Below, in pieces: positions 16,192 to 25,875 of a DNA stretch of 53,565 nt. The stretch spans positions 1 through 53,565 of the forward strand of contig CASFNG010000012.1 in assembly GCA_949296075.1 (NCBI GenBank), in the 5' to 3' direction. The notes beneath the pieces were generated by a model. It was not told the origin of the DNA, made no database searches, and worked only from the letters and a program-made list of their open reading frames with translations. The stretch is from an uncultured Parabacteroides sp. GTDB lineage: Bacteria > Bacteroidota > Bacteroidia > Bacteroidales > Tannerellaceae. Numbering within the stretch: position 1 is the stretch's first letter; each line of letters begins with the position of its first letter. A program made the translations under genes and the position numbers.

Positions 16192-18156
16192 ATGAGACTT
16201 GTTAACCGAATGATCTGGATTTTGCTCGCATGCTGCATGATGGATGCGGGCGTCGTATTAGCGGCGATAAATCCCAAGCCTTTTGTGATACCGGAACTGA
16301 AAGAGTGGAAAGGGGAGGAAGGATTCTTCACCCCGACGGAACGTAGCCGTATCGTCTGTCCCAAGGGCGACACGGAGTTGCTCCGTATCGGCCGGATGAT
16401 GGCGGACGATTGTGAGTCTATGTTTGGTTACCGCTTGGAGGTGGTAGAGGGCAAAGGGGAGCGCGGGGATCTTGTGCTTGCGCTCCGTAAGGATAAGCGA
16501 TTAGGTAAGGAGGGCTATGCGATCCGGATAGATGACCGGATACGGCTGACCGCTCCCGAAGCGATTGGAATCTATTGGGGTACCCGTACGTTACTCCAGA
16601 TGGCGGAGCAGAGCGAGGATTTCCGCCTGCCTAAAGGGGAGATCCGCGATTTTCCGGATTATGGCTTGCGGGGATTCATGATCGATTGCGGGCGTAAGTT
16701 CATCCCGCTCTCTTATCTACAAGACTATGTGAAAGTGATGGCTTATTATAAGATGAATACCTTCCAAATTCATCTGAACGATAATGGATTCAAGCAGTTC
16801 TTCGGACACGATTGGTCGAGTACCTACGCCGCTTTCCGTCTGGAGTCAGACACTTATCCGGGGCTGGCGGCTCGTGATGGCTTTTATACGAAACAGGAGT
16901 TTATCGATCTGCAAAAGTTGGCTGAGGATCATTTCGTGGAGATTATCCCCGAGATTGATGTCCCCGCTCATTCTTTAGCCTTTACTCATTACCTTCCGGA
17001 GATCGGGAGCAAGGAGTATGGGATGGATCACTTGGATCTGTTTAATCCCGAGACTTATCGTTTCTTAGATAATCTTTTCAAGGAATACTTGGAAGGTGAT
17101 GCGCCCGTCTTCCGGGGGCCGCGTGTGCATATCGGTACGGATGAGTATTCGAACAAGGATCCACGGGTCGTAGAGAAATTCCGGGCTTTCACCGACTATT
17201 ACATCCGTTATGTAGAGAGCTTTGGCAAGCAGGCGATGGTATGGGGAGCGTTGACGCACGCGAAAGGGGAGACTCCCGTGAAGTCGGAGAACGTGATCAT
17301 GAACGCTTGGTATAATGGATACGCCGATCCGGTGGAGATGGTCAAGCAAGGATATAAGCTGATTAGCATCCCCGACGGCATGGTGTACATCGTTCCTGCC
17401 GCAGGTTATTACTCTGACTATCTGAATACAGAGTTCTTGTATAACAAGTGGACACCGGCTCGGATCGGGAAAGTGGAGTTTAAGGAGCAGGATCCTTCCG
17501 TGTTAGGTGGGATGTTCGCTATCTGGAACGATCATGTGGGGAACGGGATCTCCACGCAGGATATTTATCATCGGGTATTCCCTGCCATGCAGACCATCGC
17601 GGCGAAGACGTGGAGCGGGGTATCCATATCATTGCCCTATGAGCGGTTTGATTCTCAACGGCACTTGCTGAGTGAGGCACCCGGCGTGAACCGTCTGGGC
17701 CGTATCGGTAAGGGGAAAGGTGTCGTGCACGAGCAAGCCACAGTGGCCCCAGGCAGCGAGTTGCCTTATCAGGAGATAGGTTATGATTACCGGGTAAGTT
17801 TTGACATTGAGGCGGAAGACGAGGTGAAAGGGACAGAATTGTTTCGCTCGCGGGAGGCGGTGTTTTACCTCTCCGACCCGATCCGCGGCCAATTGGGCTT
17901 CGCCCGTGACGGCTATCTGAACACGTTCCGGCAGAATGTGCGGAAGGGTGACCGGCTGCGTATCGCTGTTGAGGGCGACAATCGTTCGACCCGTCTTTAT
18001 GTGAATGATAAGTTAGTGGAGAACCTGGACATCAGTAAGATTTATTTCAATAGCGGGAAAGACTCTATCAATTATGTGCGGACCTTGGTATTCCCGTTGG
18101 GACAGGCCGGACAGTTTAAAAGTACGATTAATAACCTGAAGATCGAGCGTAAATGA
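16192..18156 (+). CDS. GH20 beta-N-acetylhexosaminidase, secreted
   Basis: A 654-residue protein with an N-terminal signal (hydrophobic core IWILLACCMMDAGVVLA). A GH20b-like domain (about 30-150) precedes the GH20 barrel (about 155-500). The catalytic pair D317-E318 lies in HIGTDEY. A C-terminal beta-sandwich (about 535-654) follows. GH20 enzymes remove terminal beta-linked N-acetylglucosamine or N-acetylgalactosamine by substrate-assisted catalysis. Placed 182 bases before a SusC/SusD pair on the same strand, it suggests that the locus handles amino-sugar-containing glycans such as mucin O-glycans, N-glycans or chitin/peptidoglycan fragments (inference). It has its own promoter; the gap to susC carries an imperfect stem (18164-18173 with 18208-18217) without a T run. 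Confidence 0.92.
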   Translation: MRLVNRMIWILLACCMMDAGVVLAAINPKPFVIPELKEWKGEEGFFTPTERSRIVCPKGDTELLRIGRMMADDCESMFGYRLEVVEGKGERGDLVLALRKDKRLGKEGYAIRIDDRIRLTAPEAIGIYWGTRTLLQMAEQSEDFRLPKGEIRDFPDYGLRGFMIDCGRKFIPLSYLQDYVKVMAYYKMNTFQIHLNDNGFKQFFGHDWSSTYAAFRLESDTYPGLAARDGFYTKQEFIDLQKLAEDHFVEIIPEIDVPAHSLAFTHYLPEIGSKEYGMDHLDLFNPETYRFLDNLFKEYLEGDAPVFRGPRVHIGTDEYSNKDPRVVEKFRAFTDYYIRYVESFGKQAMVWGALTHAKGETPVKSENVIMNAWYNGYADPVEMVKQGYKLISIPDGMVYIVPAAGYYSDYLNTEFLYNKWTPARIGKVEFKEQDPSVLGGMFAIWNDHVGNGISTQDIYHRVFPAMQTIAAKTWSGVSISLPYERFDSQRHLLSEAPGVNRLGRIGKGKGVVHEQATVAPGSELPYQEIGYDYRVSFDIEAEDEVKGTELFRSREAVFYLSDPIRGQLGFARDGYLNTFRQNVRKGDRLRIAVEGDNRSTRLYVNDKLVENLDISKIYFNSGKDSINYVRTLVFPLGQAGQFKSTINNLKIERK

Positions 18157-18338
18157 CTTTGTTCCTCCTTGGCGGCAAATGAGTAAGAGGGTATGTTTTC
18201 GAGGAGTGCCGAGGAGGATCTTACCTGATCGTATAAGTTGCGAAATGAAAAAGTGTTGTTAGCATTTATGAAGAGCCCTAAGTATGAGCTTGAATCTATT
18301 GTGATCAACTTAAATCTAAATTTACAAAATGTTTTATT

Positions 18339-21300
18339 ATGAAAAAGGAACCAGTATTTGCCAGTTTAGTGTTGCTGTTGGTGGTCGCTTCACCGGCAGT
18401 CATGGCGGCATCAAGGGGGGAGACCGGTCCGGAGTCGGCCATGAACCGGACAAGCCCTGTCGTGAATGACACAAACGCGAAGAAAGTAAGAGGAACGGTT
18501 CTCGATGAGAGCGGTATCCCCGTGATTGGGGCGAATGTCGTCGTCGCGGGAACGACAAATGGAACGATCACGGACATGGACGGTAACTTCGTCTTGGATA
18601 ACGTGGAGGATGGTGCGAAACTGACCGTCTCGTATATCGGATACATCGATCATACCATTACGGTCGTCGCTTCTCAGTCGGAATACCGGATTACCTTGAA
18701 AGAGGATTCACAGAGCCTGGATGAGGTGGTAGTCGTCGGTTATGGTGTACAGAAGAAGGTGAACCTTACCGGTGCTGTGGCCGCGATCGGGGCGGATGAG
18801 ATTATCCAGGCTCCGGTGGCCAATATCTCGAATGCCATCGCCGGACGTTTGCCGGGTATCCGTGTGCAGAACACGGGAGGAACGCCGGGTGCGGAGTCAA
18901 CTGTCGATATTCGTGGTTTCGGTAAGCCGTTGATCTTGGTGGATGGGGTGGAACAACCCGGTTTCCAGATCGACCCGAACGAGATCGAGAGTATCTCCGT
19001 CTTGAAGGATGCCTCGGCGGCTATCTATGGTGTGAAGGCTGGTAATGGTGTGTTCTTGATTACGACCAAGAAGGGTGCTGCCGGAAAGGCGAAGATTACC
19101 TATAACGGATCAGTCGGTTTCCAGAACTTTACTGATTATCCGGATATGGTGGATGCGGCCGGGTACGTGGAATTGGCGGATGAGAACGCGATCAACCGCG
19201 GGAATGCCCCTGTGTTCGGACCGGATCAGTTGGCTCTCTATCAGGAGGGCACCCAAGAGGGGTACAAGAGTTATGATTGGAAGGACATTCTGACTCGCAG
19301 TAACGCCCCGCAGACCCAGCATAACATTAACGTGAACGGTGGATCGGAGAAGATCAAGTACTTTATGTCTGTCGGTTACTTAAACCAGGCGGGACTTTAC
19401 TCCACAGGGGATATTAACTTCTCCCGTTATAATTTCCGTTCCAATATATCTGCCCAGATCTCGAAATATCTGACGGCTGAGATGCAGTTGAGCGGTCATG
19501 TGCAGGACAAGATGTCGCCTTACGATGAGGATACTTACATCATTCACGGTATTACCCGTATGCACCCCTACTATTCGCCCTACGCGAACGACGAGGAGGG
19601 AGAGCATTATGGATTGACGAATTTCCAGAACCCGTTGGCTCGTTCGGACGCGGATGTCTCGGGTTATCGGAAAGAGCGGAAGAAATTGTTCAATGGCATT
19701 TTCTCCTTGAAATATGATATGCCGTTTATCCCTGGCTTGTCTGCCAAGGTGCTTTTCTCTTACCTGACGAAGGTGGAAGAGTATAAGACTTTTGCCAAGG
19801 AGTTCCAGCTGTACTCGTATGACAAGGCTACGGGCGCTTATAACTCCGTGTTTACAGGGAACTCTCCCTCGAACCTGACCCGGAAGGATTACACCTCGGA
19901 GCAGAACATGCTTCAGTTCTCCTTGAACTACAACCGGACATTCTTGGACGATCATAATATTTCCGCCTTGTTCTTGTACGAGCAGCGGGAGGACTTGGAT
20001 GATTATGTGGAGGCTTACCGGCAGTTCGCGATCGACGCGATCGACCAGATCAACTCGGGTTCCGATACGAACAAGAATAACGCCGGCGTGGCGAGCGAGC
20101 TGGCGAATGCCTCATTCGTGGGTCGTCTGAATTACGATTACGCGGGTAAGTATTTGTTCGAGTTCGCTTTCCGCGAGGATGGTTCCGCCAAGTTCTACAA
20201 GAACAACCGCTGGGGATTCTTCCCGAGCGTATCCGTGGGATGGCGCTTGTCCGAGGAGTCGTTCATCAAGGAGCGGACACAGATTTTCGATAACTTGAAG
20301 ATCCGTGCCTCTTACGGTGTGATGGGTGATGACCAGTTCCTGGATGCCAACGGAAATCCGCAGGTTCTTCCGTTCCAATATTTGGTAGGATATAATTATC
20401 CGGGCGGCACGAACTATATCTTCGGCAGCGAGGTTGTCAATTCCTTGGTTACGAGAGGTCTTGCCAATACGGAATATTCTTGGTTGACCTCCAAGATCTT
20501 GAACGTCGGTTTCGACGCCTCTTTGTGGAACCGTAAGTTAGAGGCCAGCTTGGATGTGTTCTACCGGAAACGGGATGGTTTGTTCGCTTACCGCTCGGGT
20601 TCTCTCCCGAATACTTTCGGAGCGTCTTTCCCGCAGGAAAACTTGAATAGTGATGACTTCCGCGGTTTTGAGTTGGTGCTGGGCCATACGAATACGGTAG
20701 GGGATTGGACTTACTCGATCAAGGGTAACGTATCGTACACCCGTGCGAAGAATCGCCATATCGAGCAGGCAGACCCGATCAACTCTTATTTGAACTGGAC
20801 GAGCAATTTCAGTGATCGCTGGAACAACATGGAGTTTGGCTATAAGTGCGTTGGACAGTTCCAGAACCAAGAGGAGATCAATAACTGGGCTATCCAAGAT
20901 GACGCGGGCAACACGACTTTGCTCCCGGGTGACTTGAAGTTCGAGGATTTCAACGGGGATGGCGTGATCGACAGCAACGATATGCAGCCGATCACTCGTA
21001 GCAATACGCCAGAGATCTACTTCGGCTTGGATCTGAGCGCGTCGTGGAAGGGATTCGATTTCTCCTTGTTGATGCAGGGAGCCACGAATTACAATGTTTA
21101 TATGTCCGGCTGTCTGGGGAACGCTATGTTTAATGGCTCGAATACCTTGGAGTGCTTCATGGATCGTTGGCACCGGGAGGATTTGTATGATCCCGAATCA
21201 GCTTGGATCCCGGGCAAGTATCCTTCGACTTGGGATTCCGGAAAGCCTTCCAATCTCCGGGTCTCTACGTTTAACCATATCAGCTCGTATTATTTGCGTG

Positions 21301-21503
21301 TGAAGAACCTTGAGTTTGGTTATACTTTCCCGAAAGAGTGGTTGAGCAAGATCTATGTGGATAGATTACGTTTGTATGTTTCCGGTAATAACGTGCTGAC
21401 CTTTGATAACCTCCCGTTTGGTGACCCGGAGGCTCCCAGCAGCGACCGAATCTTGTATCCGCAGTTGAAGATTTGGAATATTGGCGTAAATGTTACATTT
21501 TAA
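18339..21503 (+). CDS. SusC/RagA-family TonB-linked outer-membrane transporter
   Basis: A 1054-residue protein. It has a signal peptide (about 1-24), then a CarboxypepD_reg-like domain (VRGTVLDESGIPVIGANV, TDMDGNFVLDN, about 50-115). A TonB-box-like segment SLDEVVVVGYG precedes the plug domain with IRGFGKPLILVDGV and VLKDASAAIYG, and the beta-barrel ends in terminal Phe. A Ca-binding-like DFNGDGVIDSND lies near residue 870. It imports oligosaccharides or other large ligands across the outer membrane with its SusD partner (start 18 bases downstream). The promoter is unclear: a partial box around 18233 is weak. No SusR/HTCS or anti-sigma regulator is adjacent. Confidence 0.96.
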   Translation: MKKEPVFASLVLLLVVASPAVMAASRGETGPESAMNRTSPVVNDTNAKKVRGTVLDESGIPVIGANVVVAGTTNGTITDMDGNFVLDNVEDGAKLTVSYIGYIDHTITVVASQSEYRITLKEDSQSLDEVVVVGYGVQKKVNLTGAVAAIGADEIIQAPVANISNAIAGRLPGIRVQNTGGTPGAESTVDIRGFGKPLILVDGVEQPGFQIDPNEIESISVLKDASAAIYGVKAGNGVFLITTKKGAAGKAKITYNGSVGFQNFTDYPDMVDAAGYVELADENAINRGNAPVFGPDQLALYQEGTQEGYKSYDWKDILTRSNAPQTQHNINVNGGSEKIKYFMSVGYLNQAGLYSTGDINFSRYNFRSNISAQISKYLTAEMQLSGHVQDKMSPYDEDTYIIHGITRMHPYYSPYANDEEGEHYGLTNFQNPLARSDADVSGYRKERKKLFNGIFSLKYDMPFIPGLSAKVLFSYLTKVEEYKTFAKEFQLYSYDKATGAYNSVFTGNSPSNLTRKDYTSEQNMLQFSLNYNRTFLDDHNISALFLYEQREDLDDYVEAYRQFAIDAIDQINSGSDTNKNNAGVASELANASFVGRLNYDYAGKYLFEFAFREDGSAKFYKNNRWGFFPSVSVGWRLSEESFIKERTQIFDNLKIRASYGVMGDDQFLDANGNPQVLPFQYLVGYNYPGGTNYIFGSEVVNSLVTRGLANTEYSWLTSKILNVGFDASLWNRKLEASLDVFYRKRDGLFAYRSGSLPNTFGASFPQENLNSDDFRGFELVLGHTNTVGDWTYSIKGNVSYTRAKNRHIEQADPINSYLNWTSNFSDRWNNMEFGYKCVGQFQNQEEINNWAIQDDAGNTTLLPGDLKFEDFNGDGVIDSNDMQPITRSNTPEIYFGLDLSASWKGFDFSLLMQGATNYNVYMSGCLGNAMFNGSNTLECFMDRWHREDLYDPESAWIPGKYPSTWDSGKPSNLRVSTFNHISSYYLRVKNLEFGYTFPKEWLSKIYVDRLRLYVSGNNVLTFDNLPFGDPEAPSSDRILYPQLKIWNIGVNVTF

Positions 21504-21521
21504 TTAAGAGTTAATTAAGTT

Positions 21522-23279
21522 ATGAAAAGCATAAAATTATTCGCGCTATCTCTATTGGGCCTATTCGGTATGTCGTCTTGCGTGAACGATTTCTTGGATA
21601 GGGAGCCCATGGATATAATCACCGAAGACTTGATTTGGTCTAACGAGAATGCCATCGAAGCCTATATGGCGGGGATGTATGAGGATATGTTCGTGGAGCC
21701 CCACGCTTGGTTGATCAACTGGGGCGTATTAGGGCATTATACGGACGAGTCCATGCGTAGCTATTCTTGGGGTTATCCCTATACGCCGGTGTTGGATCTG
21801 TCCAGCTTGGCGCAATGGGAGTACACGAAAGTCCGTACGGTAAACGAGTTCTTGGAGAAGATCCCGGAATCTCCCTTCACCGAGGAGCAGAAGCAGCGTT
21901 GGATCGCGGAGGCGCATTTCGTGCGTGCGTTCCATTATTTCACGATGGCGAAACGATATGGCGGAGTGCCCTTGGTTAAGGAGGTGCAGGAATATACCGG
22001 CGATAACGTGGAAGACCTGAAGATCCCTCGGAATACGGAGGAGGAAACCTGGAATTTTATAGCGGAGGAGTGTGATCTGGCGATAGCGGGCTTACCTGAA
22101 AGTTATGATGCCACGGAGCAATTCCGTGCCTCTAAGTACGCCGCCGCGGCGTTGAAGGCACGGGCTTTGCTGTATGCCGGCTCGATCAGTCGCTACGGCT
22201 CCGTTCAGTTGAATGGATTGGTTGGTATCCCGTCTGACAAGGCGGACGATTTCTTCCGTCGCTCGATGGAGGCTTCCAGCATGATTATCGAGTCCGGACA
22301 GTTCGAGCTGTTCAATCAAGAGGCAGACCCGGCGACGAATTACCAGCAGTTGTTCCTTGATAAGACCATGAATAGCGAGGCGATCTTCGTGAAGGCTTAT
22401 TCGACTCCGGATAAGGCGCATAATTTCGACTATGCGATGGCGGCTCCTTCCTTCAAGATCGACTGGGGAACGAATACCAGCCCCACGCTTGAGCTGGTGG
22501 AATCGTATGAGTATGTGGATGGATCGCCCGGTACCTTGAAGACGGCTGATGAAAACGGAAACCCGATCTATTATGAGAATGTGGAGGATATTTTCAAGGA
22601 TAAGGATCCGCGATTCTTCGCCTCGATCCTGTATCCCGGATGTCCGTGGCAGAATAGTGAGGTAGAGATCCGTAGAGGTATCATAAAGAGTGACGGGACA
22701 CGGGAGACAGCCTCGACATTTACGGATGTCTTTAGTGAGGATGCGTCATTGACCATTTCCGGAAAAGACGGTCTGGTCATGTCGGGCGACTGTAGCCGTA
22801 CGGGATTCTATATCAAGAAATTCATGGATCCTGTAAATCGAGTGGAACAAGACCGGTCGGAAACGAATTTCATGGTGTTCCGGTATGCGGAAACTTTGTT
22901 GAATTATGCGGAGGCCGCCTTTGAATTGGGACAGACAGATCAAGCCCTCCAAAAGGTGAACGAGGTGCGCAGGCGTGCCGGAATCCGGGAAAAGACCAGC
23001 TTGACGATGGAGGATATCCGGAACGAGCGACGGGTGGAGCTGGCTTTCGAGAACTTACGTTATTGGGATCTGGTACGTTGGCGTATCGCTACGGATGTCA
23101 TGAATAATACCGTATTCTCAGCCTTGATCCCTTGGCTGGACTATCGAACCGGGCAATATGTTTTCGAGAAATCGGGAAATACGCTAAATCTGCCTAAGAC
23201 ATTCTTGGAACGACAATATTATTTGGAGATTCCAGGTGTGGCGCAAAACGAATTGTTGGAGCAGAATCCGGGTTATTAA
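21522..23279 (+). CDS. SusD/RagB-family nutrient-binding lipoprotein
   Basis: A 585-residue lipoprotein (signal with lipobox MSSC, Cys20, followed by VNDFLDREP as in SusD proteins). It has TPR-like helices and the conserved C-terminal pattern NYAEAAFELG, VNEVRRRAGI, RRVELAFENLRYWDLVRW. It caps the SusC barrel and binds the ligand at the cell surface. It is separated from susC by 18 bases and from the DUF3823 gene by 21 bases, so the three form one transcription unit. Confidence 0.96.
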   Translation: MKSIKLFALSLLGLFGMSSCVNDFLDREPMDIITEDLIWSNENAIEAYMAGMYEDMFVEPHAWLINWGVLGHYTDESMRSYSWGYPYTPVLDLSSLAQWEYTKVRTVNEFLEKIPESPFTEEQKQRWIAEAHFVRAFHYFTMAKRYGGVPLVKEVQEYTGDNVEDLKIPRNTEEETWNFIAEECDLAIAGLPESYDATEQFRASKYAAAALKARALLYAGSISRYGSVQLNGLVGIPSDKADDFFRRSMEASSMIIESGQFELFNQEADPATNYQQLFLDKTMNSEAIFVKAYSTPDKAHNFDYAMAAPSFKIDWGTNTSPTLELVESYEYVDGSPGTLKTADENGNPIYYENVEDIFKDKDPRFFASILYPGCPWQNSEVEIRRGIIKSDGTRETASTFTDVFSEDASLTISGKDGLVMSGDCSRTGFYIKKFMDPVNRVEQDRSETNFMVFRYAETLLNYAEAAFELGQTDQALQKVNEVRRRAGIREKTSLTMEDIRNERRVELAFENLRYWDLVRWRIATDVMNNTVFSALIPWLDYRTGQYVFEKSGNTLNLPKTFLERQYYLEIPGVAQNELLEQNPGY

Positions 23280-23300
23280 TTTATTTATTACATTTGAGAT

Positions 23301-23969
23301 ATGAAGAAAGTATTATTATATGCAGCGCTGGTTTGTGGCTTATGTGCCTGCGGACTGGATAATTATGATGCGCCTACCGCGACCTTGACAGGGGCGGTCA
23401 TTGATAGTGAGACGCGGGAGAATGTACCCGGGCAGGCTCAGAACGGCGCGAGAGTGCGTATGTATGAGTTCTACAACGATAAATGGACCGTTCAACCGAA
23501 TGACTCTTGGGTGACTCAGGAGGGTACGTTTACGAATGCGGCGGTTTTCACGGGAAGGTATCGCATCACGGTGGAAGGACCGTTCGAGACTGTGGAGCCT
23601 ATCGAGGTTGAGGTATCAGGTACGACCGAGCTGAATTTTGAGGTGACCCCGTTCTTGCGTATCTCCGCGGATGCTGTTTCTAACGAGGCCGGCAAGGTGA
23701 CGATGAACGCGTCTGTCGAGAATGTGCTGGGCCAGACCCTCCAGCTTGTTGAGTTCTACTGTGGAAAGACCCCTTACGTGGATCGGAATACATTTACGAG
23801 TAAAGGTTCCGCGACAATTCCGGACGAGATGACGGGGACCACTACTTATTCTTATACATTTGAGGGGCTGGATAGTGGCAAGACGTTCTATTTCCGGGTT
23901 GGAGGTTTAGCGGTTAATCCTGGTGGCTATTACAACTATAGTCCAGTGATTGAGGTTACTATCCATTAA
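23301..23969 (+). CDS. DUF3823 family lipoprotein
   Basis: A 222-residue lipoprotein (lipobox LCAC, Cys17, then GLDNYDAP) with two beta-sandwich domains. The first resembles a carboxypeptidase-regulatory-type fold (ATLTGAVIDSETRE, GRYRITVEGP). DUF3823 proteins regularly sit third after SusC/SusD and are thought to be surface glycan-binding or accessory proteins. The end of this gene is followed by a long imperfect hairpin (23989-24043) before the next gene set. Confidence 0.88.
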   Translation: MKKVLLYAALVCGLCACGLDNYDAPTATLTGAVIDSETRENVPGQAQNGARVRMYEFYNDKWTVQPNDSWVTQEGTFTNAAVFTGRYRITVEGPFETVEPIEVEVSGTTELNFEVTPFLRISADAVSNEAGKVTMNASVENVLGQTLQLVEFYCGKTPYVDRNTFTSKGSATIPDEMTGTTTYSYTFEGLDSGKTFYFRVGGLAVNPGGYYNYSPVIEVTIH

Positions 23970-23988
23970 AATAGAGGAGAAGTCTTAT

Positions 23989-24043
23989 AAAGGGTTGCCC
24001 TTTTCTTAGGTCTCATGATGGATTTAAGAAAGGACAACCCTTT
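23989..24043 (+). promoter_or_regulatory. Long imperfect hairpin between the SusCD locus and the carbamoyltransferase cassette
   Basis: AAAGGGTTG (23989-23997) pairs with CAACCCTTT (24035-24043), and the stem continues imperfectly with CCTTTTCTTA against TTAAGAAAGG. No T run follows. It could be a weak terminator, an RNA-processing site or a stabiliser that sets different levels for the genes on either side. Confidence 0.6.
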
Positions 24044-24063
24044 CCTAACAGAAGATCAGCGAC

Positions 24064-25875
24064 ATGAAGAAAGTATCCAAATACCTGTTAATCATAGGTG
24101 TATATGTATTGTTACCTTTTGTGATCCTTGGAAGTATTGAGCTTGGATTGCGGGTTTGTGGATACGGGGTGGACTTGGATCATCTGTTTTTGCAAACGCC
24201 TCAAGGCGATTATCTTTATCTAAACAAAGACATTAGCCGCCGTTATTTTACCCATTCGCAAGCGACCAACGGGAATGTGGAGTTCTTTCGGAAGAAGAAG
24301 CGGGCGAACACCTTTCGGGTCTTTGTCTTGGGGGAATCAGCGGCGATGGGATTTCCGTATCCTAATAATATCTCTTTCCAGCGAATGCTGAAATACCACT
24401 TGCGGAAGGCCAATCCAGACAAAGATGTGGAGATCATCAATCTTTCGCTGACCGCGATCAATTCATATACCTTCTACGATTTCGCGAAAGAGATTATCCA
24501 CCAAGAGCCGGATGCGGTGTTTATCTATGGCGGTCATAATGAGTATTATGGAGCTTTGGGGGTTGCTTCCAATAATAGGTTGGGAAGTTTTCCTGATTTG
24601 ATCCGGTTGTTTCTCCGATTGCGTCAGCTACGTATTTCCCAATGGTTGGATGCCCTGAAGACAGACTTGTCTCCGCGAGTGGACCAATCAGATAATTTGA
24701 TGAAATATGTGGTCAGGGAACAGGTGATCCCTTACCAAGGCGAGCTGTTTGAACGTGGGTTGGAGCAGTTCCGGTTGAACATGGAGTTGACATTGGGGCT
24801 CTTCAAGCGACACCAGATCCCCGTGTTTTTGTCAACAGTCGGCGTGAATTTGAGCGATCTGAAACCCTTTAAGAGCATTCCTGCCGAAGATAGGGCTGTC
24901 CCCGGGAGCGCTGATGATTATTATGAGCTGGGTCAACGTCAACTCCGGGAACGGGATAGTGTGGCGGCCTATGCCTCTTTTAGTCGGGCGAGGGATCTGG
25001 ATGCCCTGCGTTTCAGGGCTCCTAAGGAGATCAACGAGATTATCCGGGAGTTGGCCGCGACGGACGATAATGTCTATCTGGTGGATTCTGAAAAGGAATT
25101 CAACCGCCAAAGTCCGTATGGCATTCCTGGTCGGAAATTGTTGTTGGAACATGTGCATCCGACGATCGAAGGGCATCGGGTTATCGCGGGATGCTTCTTG
25201 GAATCCTTGCGGCAAGGGACGTTCGCGCGGATGAAGAATTTGCGGCTTGCCGATACGTTCGACCTATATGATTTTCCGGTTCTGGAATTCGATTCGTTAG
25301 CGGGCGAGTATGCCTGCCTGCAATTGCGTAAAGGTTTTCCTTTTTACGAGAAAGATCTGCCCGAGATCGTTCCACATACGGAGGTCGAGAAAATGGCCTG
25401 GGCTTTTGTACGGCAGAAGAACTGGTTCCAGTCGATGGATCAATTATATACGTATGCGCTTAACGCAAGGAACGATAGCTTGTGCTTAGAAATACTAAAA
25501 GTCCGAAGTTTAGATAATCCGTATGATATAACGTTCTTGGACCAGGGCGGAGAATTCGCCGAGATCCGGAAAGACTATCCTTTGGCGGTCGCTTTCTATA
25601 CGCGGAGTTTCCGGTTACGGCCGACTGTGCAAATGGCTCAAAATCTTGTGTCGAATCATTTGCGGTTGGATCAGCCAGATAGGGCGCTTCCGTATATCGA
25701 TTATATACTCCGTAATGGAGGAACCCGGTTCAAGGGATTGCAGGAGATGTGCCGAGAGATCATCCAATACAAGCAACGGTTGAATCAGCATCCAAGCGAT
25801 TCCATCCGGCATTCGATCGGGAGGATTTATCGGCAAATGGGTAATCAAGAGGCTGCGAGGAGGTATGATTTATGA
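24064..25875 (+). CDS. SGNH/GDSL-hydrolase-like membrane protein with TPR-like C-terminus
   Basis: A 603-residue protein with one N-terminal membrane helix (about 6-28) and the bulk outside the cytoplasm. SGNH blocks are visible: LGESAAMG (nucleophile Ser92), YGGHNEYYG (Asn159, block III) and EHVHPTIEGH (block V His, about 362-370). An insertion with a short tetratricopeptide-like stretch (YELGQRQLRERDSVAAYASFS) lies around residue 290, and the last ~130 residues are helical and TPR-like. Family members are esterases or O-acyltransferase-related enzymes acting on glycans and lipids. The exact substrate is unknown. It overlaps the carbamoyltransferase gene by four bases (ATGA) and so is translationally coupled to it, which suggests that both act on the same product. 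Confidence 0.82.
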   Translation: MKKVSKYLLIIGVYVLLPFVILGSIELGLRVCGYGVDLDHLFLQTPQGDYLYLNKDISRRYFTHSQATNGNVEFFRKKKRANTFRVFVLGESAAMGFPYPNNISFQRMLKYHLRKANPDKDVEIINLSLTAINSYTFYDFAKEIIHQEPDAVFIYGGHNEYYGALGVASNNRLGSFPDLIRLFLRLRQLRISQWLDALKTDLSPRVDQSDNLMKYVVREQVIPYQGELFERGLEQFRLNMELTLGLFKRHQIPVFLSTVGVNLSDLKPFKSIPAEDRAVPGSADDYYELGQRQLRERDSVAAYASFSRARDLDALRFRAPKEINEIIRELAATDDNVYLVDSEKEFNRQSPYGIPGRKLLLEHVHPTIEGHRVIAGCFLESLRQGTFARMKNLRLADTFDLYDFPVLEFDSLAGEYACLQLRKGFPFYEKDLPEIVPHTEVEKMAWAFVRQKNWFQSMDQLYTYALNARNDSLCLEILKVRSLDNPYDITFLDQGGEFAEIRKDYPLAVAFYTRSFRLRPTVQMAQNLVSNHLRLDQPDRALPYIDYILRNGGTRFKGLQEMCREIIQYKQRLNQHPSDSIRHSIGRIYRQMGNQEAARRYDL

